The position numbers and the translations under genes are program-made. 64,000 nucleotides of DNA from Bacilli bacterium (GTDB lineage Bacteria > Bacillota_I > Bacilli_A > RFN20 > CAG-826). Each line of letters opens with the position of its first letter. Position 1 is the first letter of the stretch. The stretch is from the NCBI GenBank assembly GCA_900767825.1, contig CAAGAN010000020.1, positions 1-64,000 of the forward strand. The letters are read 5' to 3'. Shown one piece after another: positions 25,836 through 35,361 of this stretch. Under the pieces are notes generated by a model. It was given only the letters and a program-made list of their open reading frames with translations, searched no databases and was not told where the DNA came from.

Positions 25836-25887
25836 AAATATGTTGAATATAATCCGCAAAAAACAAAGAAATATGTTGAATATAATC
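25836..25887. promoter_or_regulatory. Duplicated AAATATGTTGAATATAATC site
   Basis: The 19-base sequence AAATATGTTGAATATAATC occurs at 25836-25854 and again at 25869-25887. The second copy extends into a dyad ATGTTGA-N6-TCAACAT. It lies 60-110 bases before the DUF4143 ATPase and looks like a paired operator overlapping TATAAT-like -10 boxes. Confidence 0.55.
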
Positions 25888-25949
25888 AACATAATCTTCT
25901 TTTTGACTGGTCATTATTTTAAAATATAGCTAAAGAAAGGAATGATTTT

Positions 25950-27371
25950 ATGTTAATTAATGACGAACAAAGAATATTAAGAAATATCCAGGAGCAGAAT
26001 TCCTGGTGGGTTAATAATTCAATTAACAAGGATTTGGTACCTTCTTTTAAACGAAATGAATACCCTAGAATTAAGAATATATTCTTTAACGAAATAAGGA
26101 GATTCCCTGTTCTTTCTGGTCCGCGTAGAGTTGGCAAATCTACTATAATGTTTCAACTTATCGATGAACTTCTTGAAAAAAGAAAAGTAAACCCATTAAG
26201 AATTCTATTTTATACATTAGATGATTTTCCTAATGATGAGATAAGTATCAAGGAAGTTATCAGGATTTATAAAAAATATGTTTATTCAGGCGATGATTTC
26301 TATTTGTTTATCGATGAAGCCCAAAAGGATAAGAGTTGGAAGGCATGTTTAAAGACTTTGTTTGATTTAAATAAGCAAGTTAGGGCGATGATAAGCGGAT
26401 CTTCTTCAATCGAAGTTGAATCTAGTAGTGATGAAAGTGGTTCAGGTAGATTTATTACAATCAAGGTACCTACTTTATCTTTTTATGAATTCTGCAAATT
26501 AAACAAGAGAGAAGTTGAACTACCTGATGTCGATGTTTTCAAGATGTACACATTGTCGTTTTTAGAGCAAAATATCATCTATGTAAAAATAGCATCTCTT
26601 TATGATGAATTTATTAGATATCTTAAATTGGGTGGATTCCCTGAATATTCTAGAAGCAAAGAATATAACTACGTTTCAAGATTAATTAGAGACCAAGTTG
26701 TTACTAAATCCATAAGGATAGATATCCCAAAGACATGTCAAATTAGGGACATTGATACCTTAAGTAATTTATATTCATATTTTTGTTATCATTCATCGGA
26801 TTTAGTTAATGTTGATACCATTTCTACTAATCTAGGTATTGATAGGGCAACTTGCAATCAATATATCCTGGCTTTAGAAAAGGCCAATTTGATTTATATT
26901 TCAGAGCAATTGAACCTAAATGGGAAAAAGGCATTGAAGCCAAGAAAGAAAATATATGTCTCCGATTACGGGATTAGATGTGCCGTTACTAGGATCAATG
27001 ATATCGAAACTGATGATATTGAATTGGGGCATGCGATTGAAACAGTCTCTTTAAAACATACAAAGGATTATTTCTCTAGTCTTGATAGTGAATTATATAA
27101 TGTTGGCTTTTCTAGGATGGAAGGGGATAAAGAAATCGATATAGTCATTCAAGAACAAGGGAACGATGTCCAATATGTCGAGGCTAAATATAGAAAGACA
27201 CCTCACATTAAAGATAGCGATGGCATCGTTATTTATGGATTAGAAGGGACACCTGGGTATGTCATCAGCAAGAATACCGATGACTTTGGATTATCTAATC
27301 GAGGCAAAACTGAATTATATCGAATGCCTGCGATTGCTTATTTCTATTTGCTAGGCAAGAAAAAGCAATAA
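25950..27371 (+). CDS. AAA ATPase with DUF4143 domain
   Basis: A Walker A motif GPRRVGKST (about residues 53-61), a Walker B FYLFIDEAQ, and a sensor-type ISGSSS are followed by the DUF4143 C-terminal half (KIYVSDYGIRCAVTR, then a nuclease-like EIDIVIQEQGND...YVEAKYR). The family is extremely common in gut bacteria; its role is unproven, with suggestions of a nucleic-acid-related or toxin-like function. AAAGG precedes the ATG. A duplicated operator-like site lies upstream. Confidence 0.85.
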   Translation: MLINDEQRILRNIQEQNSWWVNNSINKDLVPSFKRNEYPRIKNIFFNEIRRFPVLSGPRRVGKSTIMFQLIDELLEKRKVNPLRILFYTLDDFPNDEISIKEVIRIYKKYVYSGDDFYLFIDEAQKDKSWKACLKTLFDLNKQVRAMISGSSSIEVESSSDESGSGRFITIKVPTLSFYEFCKLNKREVELPDVDVFKMYTLSFLEQNIIYVKIASLYDEFIRYLKLGGFPEYSRSKEYNYVSRLIRDQVVTKSIRIDIPKTCQIRDIDTLSNLYSYFCYHSSDLVNVDTISTNLGIDRATCNQYILALEKANLIYISEQLNLNGKKALKPRKKIYVSDYGIRCAVTRINDIETDDIELGHAIETVSLKHTKDYFSSLDSELYNVGFSRMEGDKEIDIVIQEQGNDVQYVEAKYRKTPHIKDSDGIVIYGLEGTPGYVISKNTDDFGLSNRGKTELYRMPAIAYFYLLGKKKQ

Positions 27372-27433
27372 TATATTTAACCTTAATTTCAACAGCAAAA
27401 GTTTTTTGTTGTTTAATATTAAAATATTAACTA

Positions 27434-27439
27434 TATAAT
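27434..27439 (+). promoter_or_regulatory. -10 element for the lipoprotein trio
   Basis: A consensus TATAAT 28 bases before the ATG at 27467. The -35 region is only weakly conserved. Confidence 0.35.
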
Positions 27440-27466
27440 ACTCCTTTGTATGAACGAGGGTATTTT

Positions 27467-29572
27467 ATGAATTTGTCTAAACTTAAAAAATCCTTGTTAG
27501 TTATTTCTAATCTAGCCCTTCTATTATCTTGTGGCGAGCCAAGTTCATCTAGCGAACCTACTAGTAGCAAAGATAGCAGCGAAGAGAGTTCCTCTTTAAT
27601 AGAAGAAGACTACAAAGAAGAGCTAACAAAGATGCTTAAAGAGCTTTCCAAAGCTGTTTCCTACTCATCTTTAGTTACCGTTGCTTCCTCAACCGGGACT
27701 GGGGAAAACTTACAAAATTATTATGGACGTTATTACCTAGATGTCCAAACAACCAAAAAGGAATATGCCTATCAGCAATATAAAGGCATTGAAAGCAACA
27801 CTTCTCTTCCTAAGAAAGAAGTAGTCGTGGATTCGGGTTATTTCTATACTGATCCATTTGGCAATACTTATAGCAATTACCTTGCTATTAATAATGCCTT
27901 GATTCCTTATCAAATTAGTCAAGATACAATCCAAGGTAGTAAGCCTGTAATTTGGGATGAATCCGGATTATGCGATGTCTTCTATGATCTAAAATCTGAT
28001 ATGTTTGATAAAAGCAAAGACGGCAGTTTTATTTTAAATGACAAGGCCGATGCATCGCTTAGAAGGAATATAACAGCCAATTTCTTTGGTTCGAATAGTG
28101 TTCCTGCTGCTAAAGATTTCATCTTGACTATTAAAGACGGCCATATAAGTGAATATTATCTTTCTACCGAAACCCAAAAAAGATATGACCCAGCTTATCA
28201 AACTAATTACACCATGCAATATGAATTCGAAGGAAATATTGTTGCCTATGGCGAGAATAATGAAGAAATAAAGAAAAACTTCATTAAGCAAGCAAGTGGG
28301 GAAAAAGATGAAACCCTAGAAGCAACATTAGCTAAGCTTAGGGAAAATAATTATAAGGAAACTACTTCTATCTATAGAGTAGATGACCCTGATTTGTCCT
28401 TGAAAGGCACTTTAGCCCAAAAGAATGAGACCATGTATGGAAATTCCACTAAAGTTGCTAAGGTTTATAACGCTACAAATAAATTGCTTTCGAACAAATA
28501 TTATTATGAAACCGAAGACAATTACGTTCAGGAAGTAATCGAAATACAGGGGAATTATTATAACCAAGGACTTAAGTTATCTAATTCCAATTTATCTACC
28601 ACCTTCCCTCAATTTGCTATGTCTTCCCTTTTCTTCAATAAAGTAGAAGATGGACTATATAGCTATGAAATGGGTAATAAGAATTGCCAGATATTCGCTT
28701 CTAATACATTTACTGAAGTAACTACTTCCTTATTGTATTCTTCTACAATCGACTTAAGGAAAGAAAACGAAGTTACTATTTCTGGAATATATGCGATAAG
28801 TAGCGATTCCATGACTATTTATTACAAGCTTGTCTCTACATTTAGCGATATAGGAACTACCGTTACTGGAATTGATCCAAGTAAGATTAAAGATGGCGAT
28901 AGCCTTACTCTAGATCAATTATTTGCTGGGGATGAATATTTATCTGCTGCTAAAAAAATATTAGGCGAAGATAGATTTAATTCCATTGCTACTTTGGGTG
29001 GATATTATAACCAAGCAACCTTATTTGCATCCGAAGAAGAAAAGCAAGTCCAGATGCAATATTACATGGGCAGTCTTGCTATCTATGATTTTGATGGAGA
29101 TGGTTCATTGTCTTCTTATGAGCAGGCTGCCTTATATAGCGAAGTCGACCGTGTATTGCGCGCCTATTCTTCTAAAGTAGATTCTACTTATTGGCCTGAA
29201 TTAAAAGCAGGGCTATATCCAAATACTTCCTTGTGCATCGAATTGACTTCAACCCAAGTTGTCTCTAAAGGAGTTGAATTAACATTAGATGTCTTCTTCA
29301 CTTATGATCAATCTTCTTCTAGCGCCTATATTGTTATCGAGGCTAAATATAACGAAAAAGTAACAGTTACCTTCGATTTCAATTATGAAGGGGTGGAAAA
29401 CGTAATAAAAGTTATCAATAAAGGCGAGAAAATCGATGCCTTAGCTGCTAGAAGGAAAGGATATATATTCCTAGGCTGGTATAAGGATAAGGAACTTACC
29501 AAAATTGCTTCATTTGATGAACCTATTTCATCAGATACGACTTTCTATGCCAAATGGGAAAAAATAAATTAA
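27467..29572 (+). CDS. Serine-rich linker lipoprotein with EF-hand and InlB-type repeat
   Basis: The start at 27467 is preferred over 27446 because GAGGG precedes it and the signal peptide begins there. The lipobox LLLSC puts the acylated cysteine at residue 22, followed by a serine linker. About 440 residues of beta-rich sequence follow with no known family. YDFDGDGSLSSYEQ (about residues 545-558) is a good EF-hand calcium loop (D-x-D-x-D-G-x-L-x-x-x-E). The last about 65 residues are a Listeria-Bacteroides (InlB B-type) repeat (RRKGYIFLGWYKDKELTK). It is the first of three tandem lipoproteins. Confidence 0.75.
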   Translation: MNLSKLKKSLLVISNLALLLSCGEPSSSSEPTSSKDSSEESSSLIEEDYKEELTKMLKELSKAVSYSSLVTVASSTGTGENLQNYYGRYYLDVQTTKKEYAYQQYKGIESNTSLPKKEVVVDSGYFYTDPFGNTYSNYLAINNALIPYQISQDTIQGSKPVIWDESGLCDVFYDLKSDMFDKSKDGSFILNDKADASLRRNITANFFGSNSVPAAKDFILTIKDGHISEYYLSTETQKRYDPAYQTNYTMQYEFEGNIVAYGENNEEIKKNFIKQASGEKDETLEATLAKLRENNYKETTSIYRVDDPDLSLKGTLAQKNETMYGNSTKVAKVYNATNKLLSNKYYYETEDNYVQEVIEIQGNYYNQGLKLSNSNLSTTFPQFAMSSLFFNKVEDGLYSYEMGNKNCQIFASNTFTEVTTSLLYSSTIDLRKENEVTISGIYAISSDSMTIYYKLVSTFSDIGTTVTGIDPSKIKDGDSLTLDQLFAGDEYLSAAKKILGEDRFNSIATLGGYYNQATLFASEEEKQVQMQYYMGSLAIYDFDGDGSLSSYEQAALYSEVDRVLRAYSSKVDSTYWPELKAGLYPNTSLCIELTSTQVVSKGVELTLDVFFTYDQSSSSAYIVIEAKYNEKVTVTFDFNYEGVENVIKVINKGEKIDALAARRKGYIFLGWYKDKELTKIASFDEPISSDTTFYAKWEKIN

Positions 29573-29582
29573 GGAGAAACAC

Positions 29583-31499
29583 ATGAAAAAGCAAAGCAAA
29601 TTGTTATTAATCTCATTATCATCATTAATGCTATTTTCTTGCGCTGGGGGAAATATTTCTTCTAGCTCTAGCAGTAGCGAATCCTCAAATAAAGGTGGCG
29701 AATTCACCTCGGATGTATCTTCTATTCCTGATAAAAGCGATGATACTAATCCAAGCATTTCTACCAAGCCTTCTAATTATGATGCCATTACTGAAGATGT
29801 TTTTAATGAACTTAGAAATAGTGGCTTATTAATCCAAGGCAAGGTCAACTGGGAATTCTCTGGAGAAGTAACTGATCCTACCTACGGCACGACTTATGAC
29901 GCTAGCGAAAAGATTAGTTTTACCAAATTCGCTGGACAATCTTCCGCTACATTAAATAGTGAAGTACGTTTCTCTTCTACTAGTGATGAAGCTGATCCTG
30001 ATGCTTCTTATACTTTCAAAGTATTCCGTAATGAAAAAGGGTTACTAACTAGATTATATCTAGGCGCGGATAACAAGGTACATGAAGTTATTTATACAGC
30101 TGAAGATACTGATGAAGACGGGAATAAAATCAATGTCGAAGTTGGCTATGATAGATATTTTGCCAACCCATTCAAATTGATCAAATATTCTGATATCAGG
30201 GACAATAAGGATGGAACTTATTCAGTCACTTCCTATTCTGCTTCTGATTTTGGAATTGCCACAATGTTCTTCGGCGAGACTTTTGAAGCCGATGTTAATA
30301 AGTGCTTATTAACTTTAGAAAGCGGAATTGTCCATCTAGATATCCAAACCGCTAGAAAAGTCTATGAAGATGATACTAGCGTCTATAACTGGTTTACTGC
30401 TAGCATGGATATCATGCAAGCCCAGGAACAAGATATCGCTAAGCCTGCTCCATATGAAGAAGACGAAGAAGTCAAACCTTTATTAAATGCCTTTAATGAA
30501 ATATCAACTTCCTTAAAAGAAGGGGGACATGGTGTTACTTTCTCTTATTCTGAATATTATCAAGAGAACGAATATAGGAAAGATGTTACCTATATGACTC
30601 CAGAAGGATATGTTACCGAATCTAGCGCTAAAGGAAGCGTTCCTAGTGGGATTGCTAAATTTGATAACGGCAAGAATTATTATTTCGAATTCAGGAACAA
30701 TAAAATCGTAAAAAGTGGTACTTCAAATACATTGCATCTTCCTGAATATGGTCTAGATTCCTTATCTCCATATATCTTCTCTAAAGATGGCGAGAATACC
30801 TACTCGGTCAAGACTAGGGCTTTAGGACAATACGCCGCGATGGTTATGTTTGATAATGACCATGCTGGCAATATCTATGGTAAGTTCTCCTATTTAGGTG
30901 ATTCTATCCAAGGTACAACTAATTTGGTTCTCACTCTTGAAGGAGGCCATCTAAAGTCTATTACCTATAATTATTTATATGCTGGTAGATTAATTATTGG
31001 TACTTGCATTATTTCTGACTTAAATGACACCGAATTAGGTTATCAATTCAAGACCATGCAACTTGGACCAGTCCAACCTGGATATGAAAAGTTTGTTGGT
31101 GATTTCTATTCCTATGACTATGGAACTATTGGAGTAAAAAATAATAGACCAAAGTGGGATTTAAGAATTTATGGTGATGGACAATATGCCATTAAAGAAA
31201 GAGGGCAACTTGGGGAAACGGCTGATCCAATTCCGGATAACCCAACCAAGTCACAAGGCGTCTTAAAAGGTGATACATTTATTGCTACTACTCCTGACGG
31301 AATGGAATTGCCATTAAAATATTATCCAGCTAATTCTAGTTTTGATTTAGGATATGGAGGATTAACTGAACGTAACTTCCCAGTTTTATATGGTGAAACC
31401 AAAAACAGGGAACACGTATTTACATTCACTTTAGATCCATATTCAGCATGGAACGTTGATTCTGGCTTAATTAAAAATGCGGGGGAATATGCAAAATGA
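29583..31499 (+). CDS. Serine-rich linker lipoprotein, second of three
   Basis: Lipobox LMLFSC with the acylated cysteine near residue 20, then a serine-rich linker (SSSSSSSESS). The body repeats a pattern also seen in the first lipoprotein of the trio: a segment on the effect of a compound state (FGIATMFFGETFEADV and later YAAMVMFDNDHAG), suggesting two internally related halves of about 200 residues each. No known family. An AAGGAG site precedes the ATG and its stop overlaps the third gene by four bases. It is surface-exposed by inference from the lipobox. Confidence 0.7.
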   Translation: MKKQSKLLLISLSSLMLFSCAGGNISSSSSSSESSNKGGEFTSDVSSIPDKSDDTNPSISTKPSNYDAITEDVFNELRNSGLLIQGKVNWEFSGEVTDPTYGTTYDASEKISFTKFAGQSSATLNSEVRFSSTSDEADPDASYTFKVFRNEKGLLTRLYLGADNKVHEVIYTAEDTDEDGNKINVEVGYDRYFANPFKLIKYSDIRDNKDGTYSVTSYSASDFGIATMFFGETFEADVNKCLLTLESGIVHLDIQTARKVYEDDTSVYNWFTASMDIMQAQEQDIAKPAPYEEDEEVKPLLNAFNEISTSLKEGGHGVTFSYSEYYQENEYRKDVTYMTPEGYVTESSAKGSVPSGIAKFDNGKNYYFEFRNNKIVKSGTSNTLHLPEYGLDSLSPYIFSKDGENTYSVKTRALGQYAAMVMFDNDHAGNIYGKFSYLGDSIQGTTNLVLTLEGGHLKSITYNYLYAGRLIIGTCIISDLNDTELGYQFKTMQLGPVQPGYEKFVGDFYSYDYGTIGVKNNRPKWDLRIYGDGQYAIKERGQLGETADPIPDNPTKSQGVLKGDTFIATTPDGMELPLKYYPANSSFDLGYGGLTERNFPVLYGETKNREHVFTFTLDPYSAWNVDSGLIKNAGEYAK

Positions 31500-33745
31500 A
31501 AAACCATAATCTATTTATTTTATCTTTGAGTTCGTTATTAGTTTTAGTTGGATGTGGGGAAGGTGGTTCATCTTCCTCCTCTTCTAAGCCTGACAGCGAG
31601 ACTCCTATAGTTACCAAAACTGATTCAGAGATTGAAAGTACTGAATCTAACGAATCTAGCGTTACTACAACCCAATCCGAAGCAACTAAATTTGCTATCC
31701 ACAACGGGAATGAAAATGTTGCTTTAACTGACATTAACGAATCCGCTAAAAAAGGGGATGTCATTACTTTTGGTTATAAAATCAAATCCGGTTATGAATT
31801 CAAAAACGAAGTAAAGATAGTTAATTCTAATAATGAAGAAGTTGCTTTTACTGATAATAATGATGGCACCTATACATTTAATATGCCTTCTAGTGAAGTA
31901 ACAATCACATTAGCAACTAGAAATAGGCTGTACAAGATCAGTAAGGATGAAGAAACATCTAGATTAATCTCTTTAATTAAATGCGACTACAGTGCCGATT
32001 ATCTAAGTGAAGAATCTACAACTAGCGAAGAAGATATCTGGATGCATAATTCTAAGGCTGAATTTTCTAAGACAGTCAAGGTTTATCTAACTAGCAATGC
32101 AACTTTAAAGCCAACTGGAATTACTCTTGCTGAACTAGATAATAAAGTTATTAACTTAGAAGAAAGTTCTGACTTTGTAAGCTTTGTTATGCCTAATAAA
32201 GACGTGACAATCAAAGTCAATACAACTAAGAATACTCATCCAGTTACTTTCAATAATTCTACCCACATTAGTTTGTCTTTATTCTCGAAAGTAGAGGGGA
32301 CATATAGTCAAATTAATGAAGTTGTTGCTGGTGATGAGGTTTATCTAAAGGCTATTAGCAGCGAAGAAAAATATAAAATTAATGAAATTTCTTATTCCTA
32401 TACCTTAAATTATGGTGGCGAAGTAGTTAATAATAAATTTGGCGAATCTGATTTAATCGACGGTTATTACAAACTTTCCGTTCCTGAAATAAAAGATGGA
32501 ACTGCTTTGTCATTTACCGTTACCGAAGTCGAAGCTGGCAAGTTTGCTGGATATAGCTTTGTTGGCGAATATTTTGGGACTACAACCGAAAAGGGAAGAG
32601 CCGAAACTGCTGGCTGGGGCACATCCTATAAATTAGCAATTGATGAATCTGGTTTGCTAACTTTTGGTTATGGTGCAACTTCAGAAAGCCTAAAAACCTA
32701 TTATGTAGTCTCAGTTGCTACCAACAAAGACAAAGGCGAAGCCGTTGCTTCTAATGATGAAGGCAAGAAATTCAAGTTCTATTATGATGGAACTAATATC
32801 ATCGCCGATTCTTCGTTTGATAATGAGCAAGAAATATTCACATCCTCTTTATATATAGGGTTTAGATCTGGAAAAGATACCCCTAGTTATGTGAGTGAAA
32901 TGTATACTGGATATTATGATTCAGTTTCTATTGATTCAACTTCCCATTTAACTACTTTCCAACTTTTAAAAAAGGAAGGAGAAAATGTTAATCTAGTTTA
33001 TTCATTGTATGTTGATTCCTCTAAAAAAGAATTTGTTAGAGATGGCGTGACAATCGAAATAACTGAACAAGGCCAATACTATAAGGATAGATTCAATGCT
33101 CAAGGCGCTTCCTATAATGTTTTAGTTAATGGGGCCATTAAATATCGTTTAAAGCAAACTGGAATGGCTAATCCTGCACGTATTCTTTTAGATTCTTATA
33201 TTGGAGAGTATAAGTTAGAAGGCGAGACTAGTGCTTCCTTAATTCTTAATGGTGATGGGAATGGAACTTATAAAGGTGAAGCCTGCACATATACTGCTTC
33301 TGAAAATACTTTAGTTTTAAAAACTTCTACTAAAAAGGTTACAGTTACAGTCGATGTTGCTACCTTAACTTATGTTGTAGTGAGTGAAGAAACAATGTCT
33401 AATCCATTGGTAGGGTCTGCATTCACCGATAATGGCAACGTAAGTTATGATTATTACGATGAAGAAGATCCTTATCCAACAATATACAATTGCACCGTAA
33501 CTTTATTCTTTAAAGATGCTTCAACATGCAAATTATCTTGGGTTGATAATGGTAATGAAACCGTTATCCCTGAAGGAGAATATCCTTATAGTGTGGAAGG
33601 GAAAACGATAACTATAAAAGCTTCGCTTTCCTATAATGCTAGCATCGATGTTTCCTTGACTCTTTCCGATGACGGAACTAAATTGACATTTAATTCGAAT
33701 GTAAATTACGAAGAAGTCAAAGGGCAATATTTGACCAAGCAATAA
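31496..33745 (+). CDS. Serine-rich linker lipoprotein, third of three
   Basis: Lipobox LVLVGC, then SSSSSSKPD. Residues about 65-140 and 170-245 resemble the bacterial repeat domain (KKGDVITFGYKIKSGYEFKN, FNMPSSEVTITLA and DFVSFVMPNKDVTIKV), found in many Bacillota surface proteins. Later parts contain two or three related beta modules of about 100 residues (VGEYFGTTTEKGRAETAGWG, IGEYKLEGETSASLILNGDG), similar to lipocalin-like extracellular modules. Translation is coupled to the preceding gene (ATGA overlap). No enzymatic motif is seen. Confidence 0.7.
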   Translation: MKNHNLFILSLSSLLVLVGCGEGGSSSSSSKPDSETPIVTKTDSEIESTESNESSVTTTQSEATKFAIHNGNENVALTDINESAKKGDVITFGYKIKSGYEFKNEVKIVNSNNEEVAFTDNNDGTYTFNMPSSEVTITLATRNRLYKISKDEETSRLISLIKCDYSADYLSEESTTSEEDIWMHNSKAEFSKTVKVYLTSNATLKPTGITLAELDNKVINLEESSDFVSFVMPNKDVTIKVNTTKNTHPVTFNNSTHISLSLFSKVEGTYSQINEVVAGDEVYLKAISSEEKYKINEISYSYTLNYGGEVVNNKFGESDLIDGYYKLSVPEIKDGTALSFTVTEVEAGKFAGYSFVGEYFGTTTEKGRAETAGWGTSYKLAIDESGLLTFGYGATSESLKTYYVVSVATNKDKGEAVASNDEGKKFKFYYDGTNIIADSSFDNEQEIFTSSLYIGFRSGKDTPSYVSEMYTGYYDSVSIDSTSHLTTFQLLKKEGENVNLVYSLYVDSSKKEFVRDGVTIEITEQGQYYKDRFNAQGASYNVLVNGAIKYRLKQTGMANPARILLDSYIGEYKLEGETSASLILNGDGNGTYKGEACTYTASENTLVLKTSTKKVTVTVDVATLTYVVVSEETMSNPLVGSAFTDNGNVSYDYYDEEDPYPTIYNCTVTLFFKDASTCKLSWVDNGNETVIPEGEYPYSVEGKTITIKASLSYNASIDVSLTLSDDGTKLTFNSNVNYEEVKGQYLTKQ

Positions 33746-33761
33746 TATCTATTTAATTCCT

Positions 33762-33800
33762 TAAAGGCTGTTTGCTGTAACTAGCGGCAGCCCTTTTTTA
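33762..33800 (+). terminator. Terminator after the lipoprotein trio
   Basis: AAGGCTG...CAGCCCTT forms the outer stem, with GCTG/CGGC possible inside, followed by TTTTTT. Confidence 0.7.
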
Positions 33801-33927
33801 TTGCTTTTAATTTTCTAAAGTAGTTGGATAGTTATATCAAATATTGAAACTCTAACCATAGTAGAATAAAGACATAAGAAATAAAAAGCGTAATTATTAA
33901 AGATTAAGGAAATATATACTTAGTATT

Positions 33928-34524
33928 ATGAAATTAATAACAATAGGTGACTCAATTACGCATGGCCAATATACGGGACCAAATGATTCTTTTCCTAATT
34001 CACTAGCAAAGCCATATGGAGAATACTTGAAGGAATACTTAGGCTGTGAATATATTAATTACGGCCATAATGGAGTTGCTTTTAGTCATACATCATCGGT
34101 TAATTCCTCTATAGCCTTTGAAAATGTTGTTTCTACCTATGAAAAAGGGGACATCATCATTATTGCAGGGGGCACGAATGATTTCGGTACGAATGTAAAA
34201 CTTGATGATTTTTCCTTTGCTGTCAATAAAGTCTTTTCCTATATAAAGAACAATAATCCTAATTCAAAAATAATAATAATGACCCCGCTGCATCGTAACG
34301 GAGAATCTTCAAACGAAATTGGATTATCTCTTTCTCAATATAGCGAAATCCTAATTCAAAAAGCTACTGAATACGGCTTTATAGTTATTAATGGTTTTGA
34401 TTTCTTTTTCAATCCAAGCAAAGAAGAAGATAGAAATAAATATGCTTTAGATGGTCTACATTTAAATAATGAGGGCCATAAACTTTTAGCAGATTTCATT
34501 ATTTCAACGGGAGTATTGCAATGA
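33928..34524 (+). CDS. SGNH/GDSL-family hydrolase
   Basis: An esterase-type hydrolase with the SGNH blocks: GDSITHG near the start (nucleophile Ser9), GGTNDFG, and DGLHLNNEGH holding the catalytic Asp and His. No signal peptide, so it acts in the cytoplasm. Enzymes of this group often remove acetyl groups from sugars. It overlaps the next hydrolase by four bases. No good ribosome site is present; a TATACT box lies at 33915-33920, so the transcript may be nearly leaderless. Confidence 0.85.
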   Translation: MKLITIGDSITHGQYTGPNDSFPNSLAKPYGEYLKEYLGCEYINYGHNGVAFSHTSSVNSSIAFENVVSTYEKGDIIIIAGGTNDFGTNVKLDDFSFAVNKVFSYIKNNNPNSKIIIMTPLHRNGESSNEIGLSLSQYSEILIQKATEYGFIVINGFDFFFNPSKEEDRNKYALDGLHLNNEGHKLLADFIISTGVLQ

Positions 34525-35324
34525 ATACCGAGAAATATATTTTTAATGGCTATGAAGTTACAGTCATAATCCCAGATAAACCTAATGGGGAATGGCTATG
34601 GAAAACTGAATTTTTGTACGCCTTTGATGCGCTTGAAAGAAAGCTATGTGAAGATGGATTTATTAGAGTCTATTATCAAATATCAAATAAATATGGTAGC
34701 CCTGATTCAGTTGAATTGATGCATGCTTTTTATCTAGACTTGATGAATAGATATAAGTTAAACAAGAAAGCCATCTTGATAGGATTCTCTAGGGGTGGCT
34801 TATATGCATTTAACTTCGCTTTGAAATATCCTGAATGTGTTAAGAAAATGTATTTAGATTCTCCAGTTCTTGATCTAAGAACCTGGCCTAAAAAAGAGGA
34901 TAGCCCAGAACTATATGAACAAGTCTTGAATGAATATCATTTCTCTAGTGATGAAGAAATGCAAAATTACCAATCCTATCCAGTTTATAAATTTAAAGAA
35001 TACTTTGCCTTGAATATTCCTACTTTATTAGTTTGTGGTGGTAACGATTCCTTAGTCAGTCATGAATTGAATTCAAAGAAAATGATTGATTATGCATTGA
35101 CTAATAACATCAATAATTTCTATTATTACGTTAAAGTTGGGGATGCTAAAGAAGGTGGCGAGCATCATCCACATTCTTTTGGAAATGTCGATGTTGATTT
35201 GATGTATGGATGCAAGGCACCTAGATATTTCAATGTTTATTCAAATCAAATCAAAGGATCGTCTAGGGAACATCTAGCGATAGTTAAAAGTGATGTTTCT
35301 TTAATTGAAGGTTTCTTTAAGTAG
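34521..35324 (+). CDS. Alpha/beta hydrolase (esterase-like)
   Basis: Nucleophile elbow GFSRGGL (about residues 88-94), an acid strand VCGGNDSLVSHE, and late histidines in GGEHHPHSFGN. It has no signal peptide. The oxyanion segment IPDKPNGEWLWKTEF resembles esterases of the prolyl-oligopeptidase/acetyl-esterase side. Coupled by ATGA overlap to the SGNH hydrolase, which suggests joint deacylation of imported sugars. Substrate unproven. Confidence 0.8.
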   Translation: MNTEKYIFNGYEVTVIIPDKPNGEWLWKTEFLYAFDALERKLCEDGFIRVYYQISNKYGSPDSVELMHAFYLDLMNRYKLNKKAILIGFSRGGLYAFNFALKYPECVKKMYLDSPVLDLRTWPKKEDSPELYEQVLNEYHFSSDEEMQNYQSYPVYKFKEYFALNIPTLLVCGGNDSLVSHELNSKKMIDYALTNNINNFYYYVKVGDAKEGGEHHPHSFGNVDVDLMYGCKAPRYFNVYSNQIKGSSREHLAIVKSDVSLIEGFFK

Positions 35325-35361
35325 AACCTTAGTTTTTAAATATAAGGCACCCGTGTATTGA

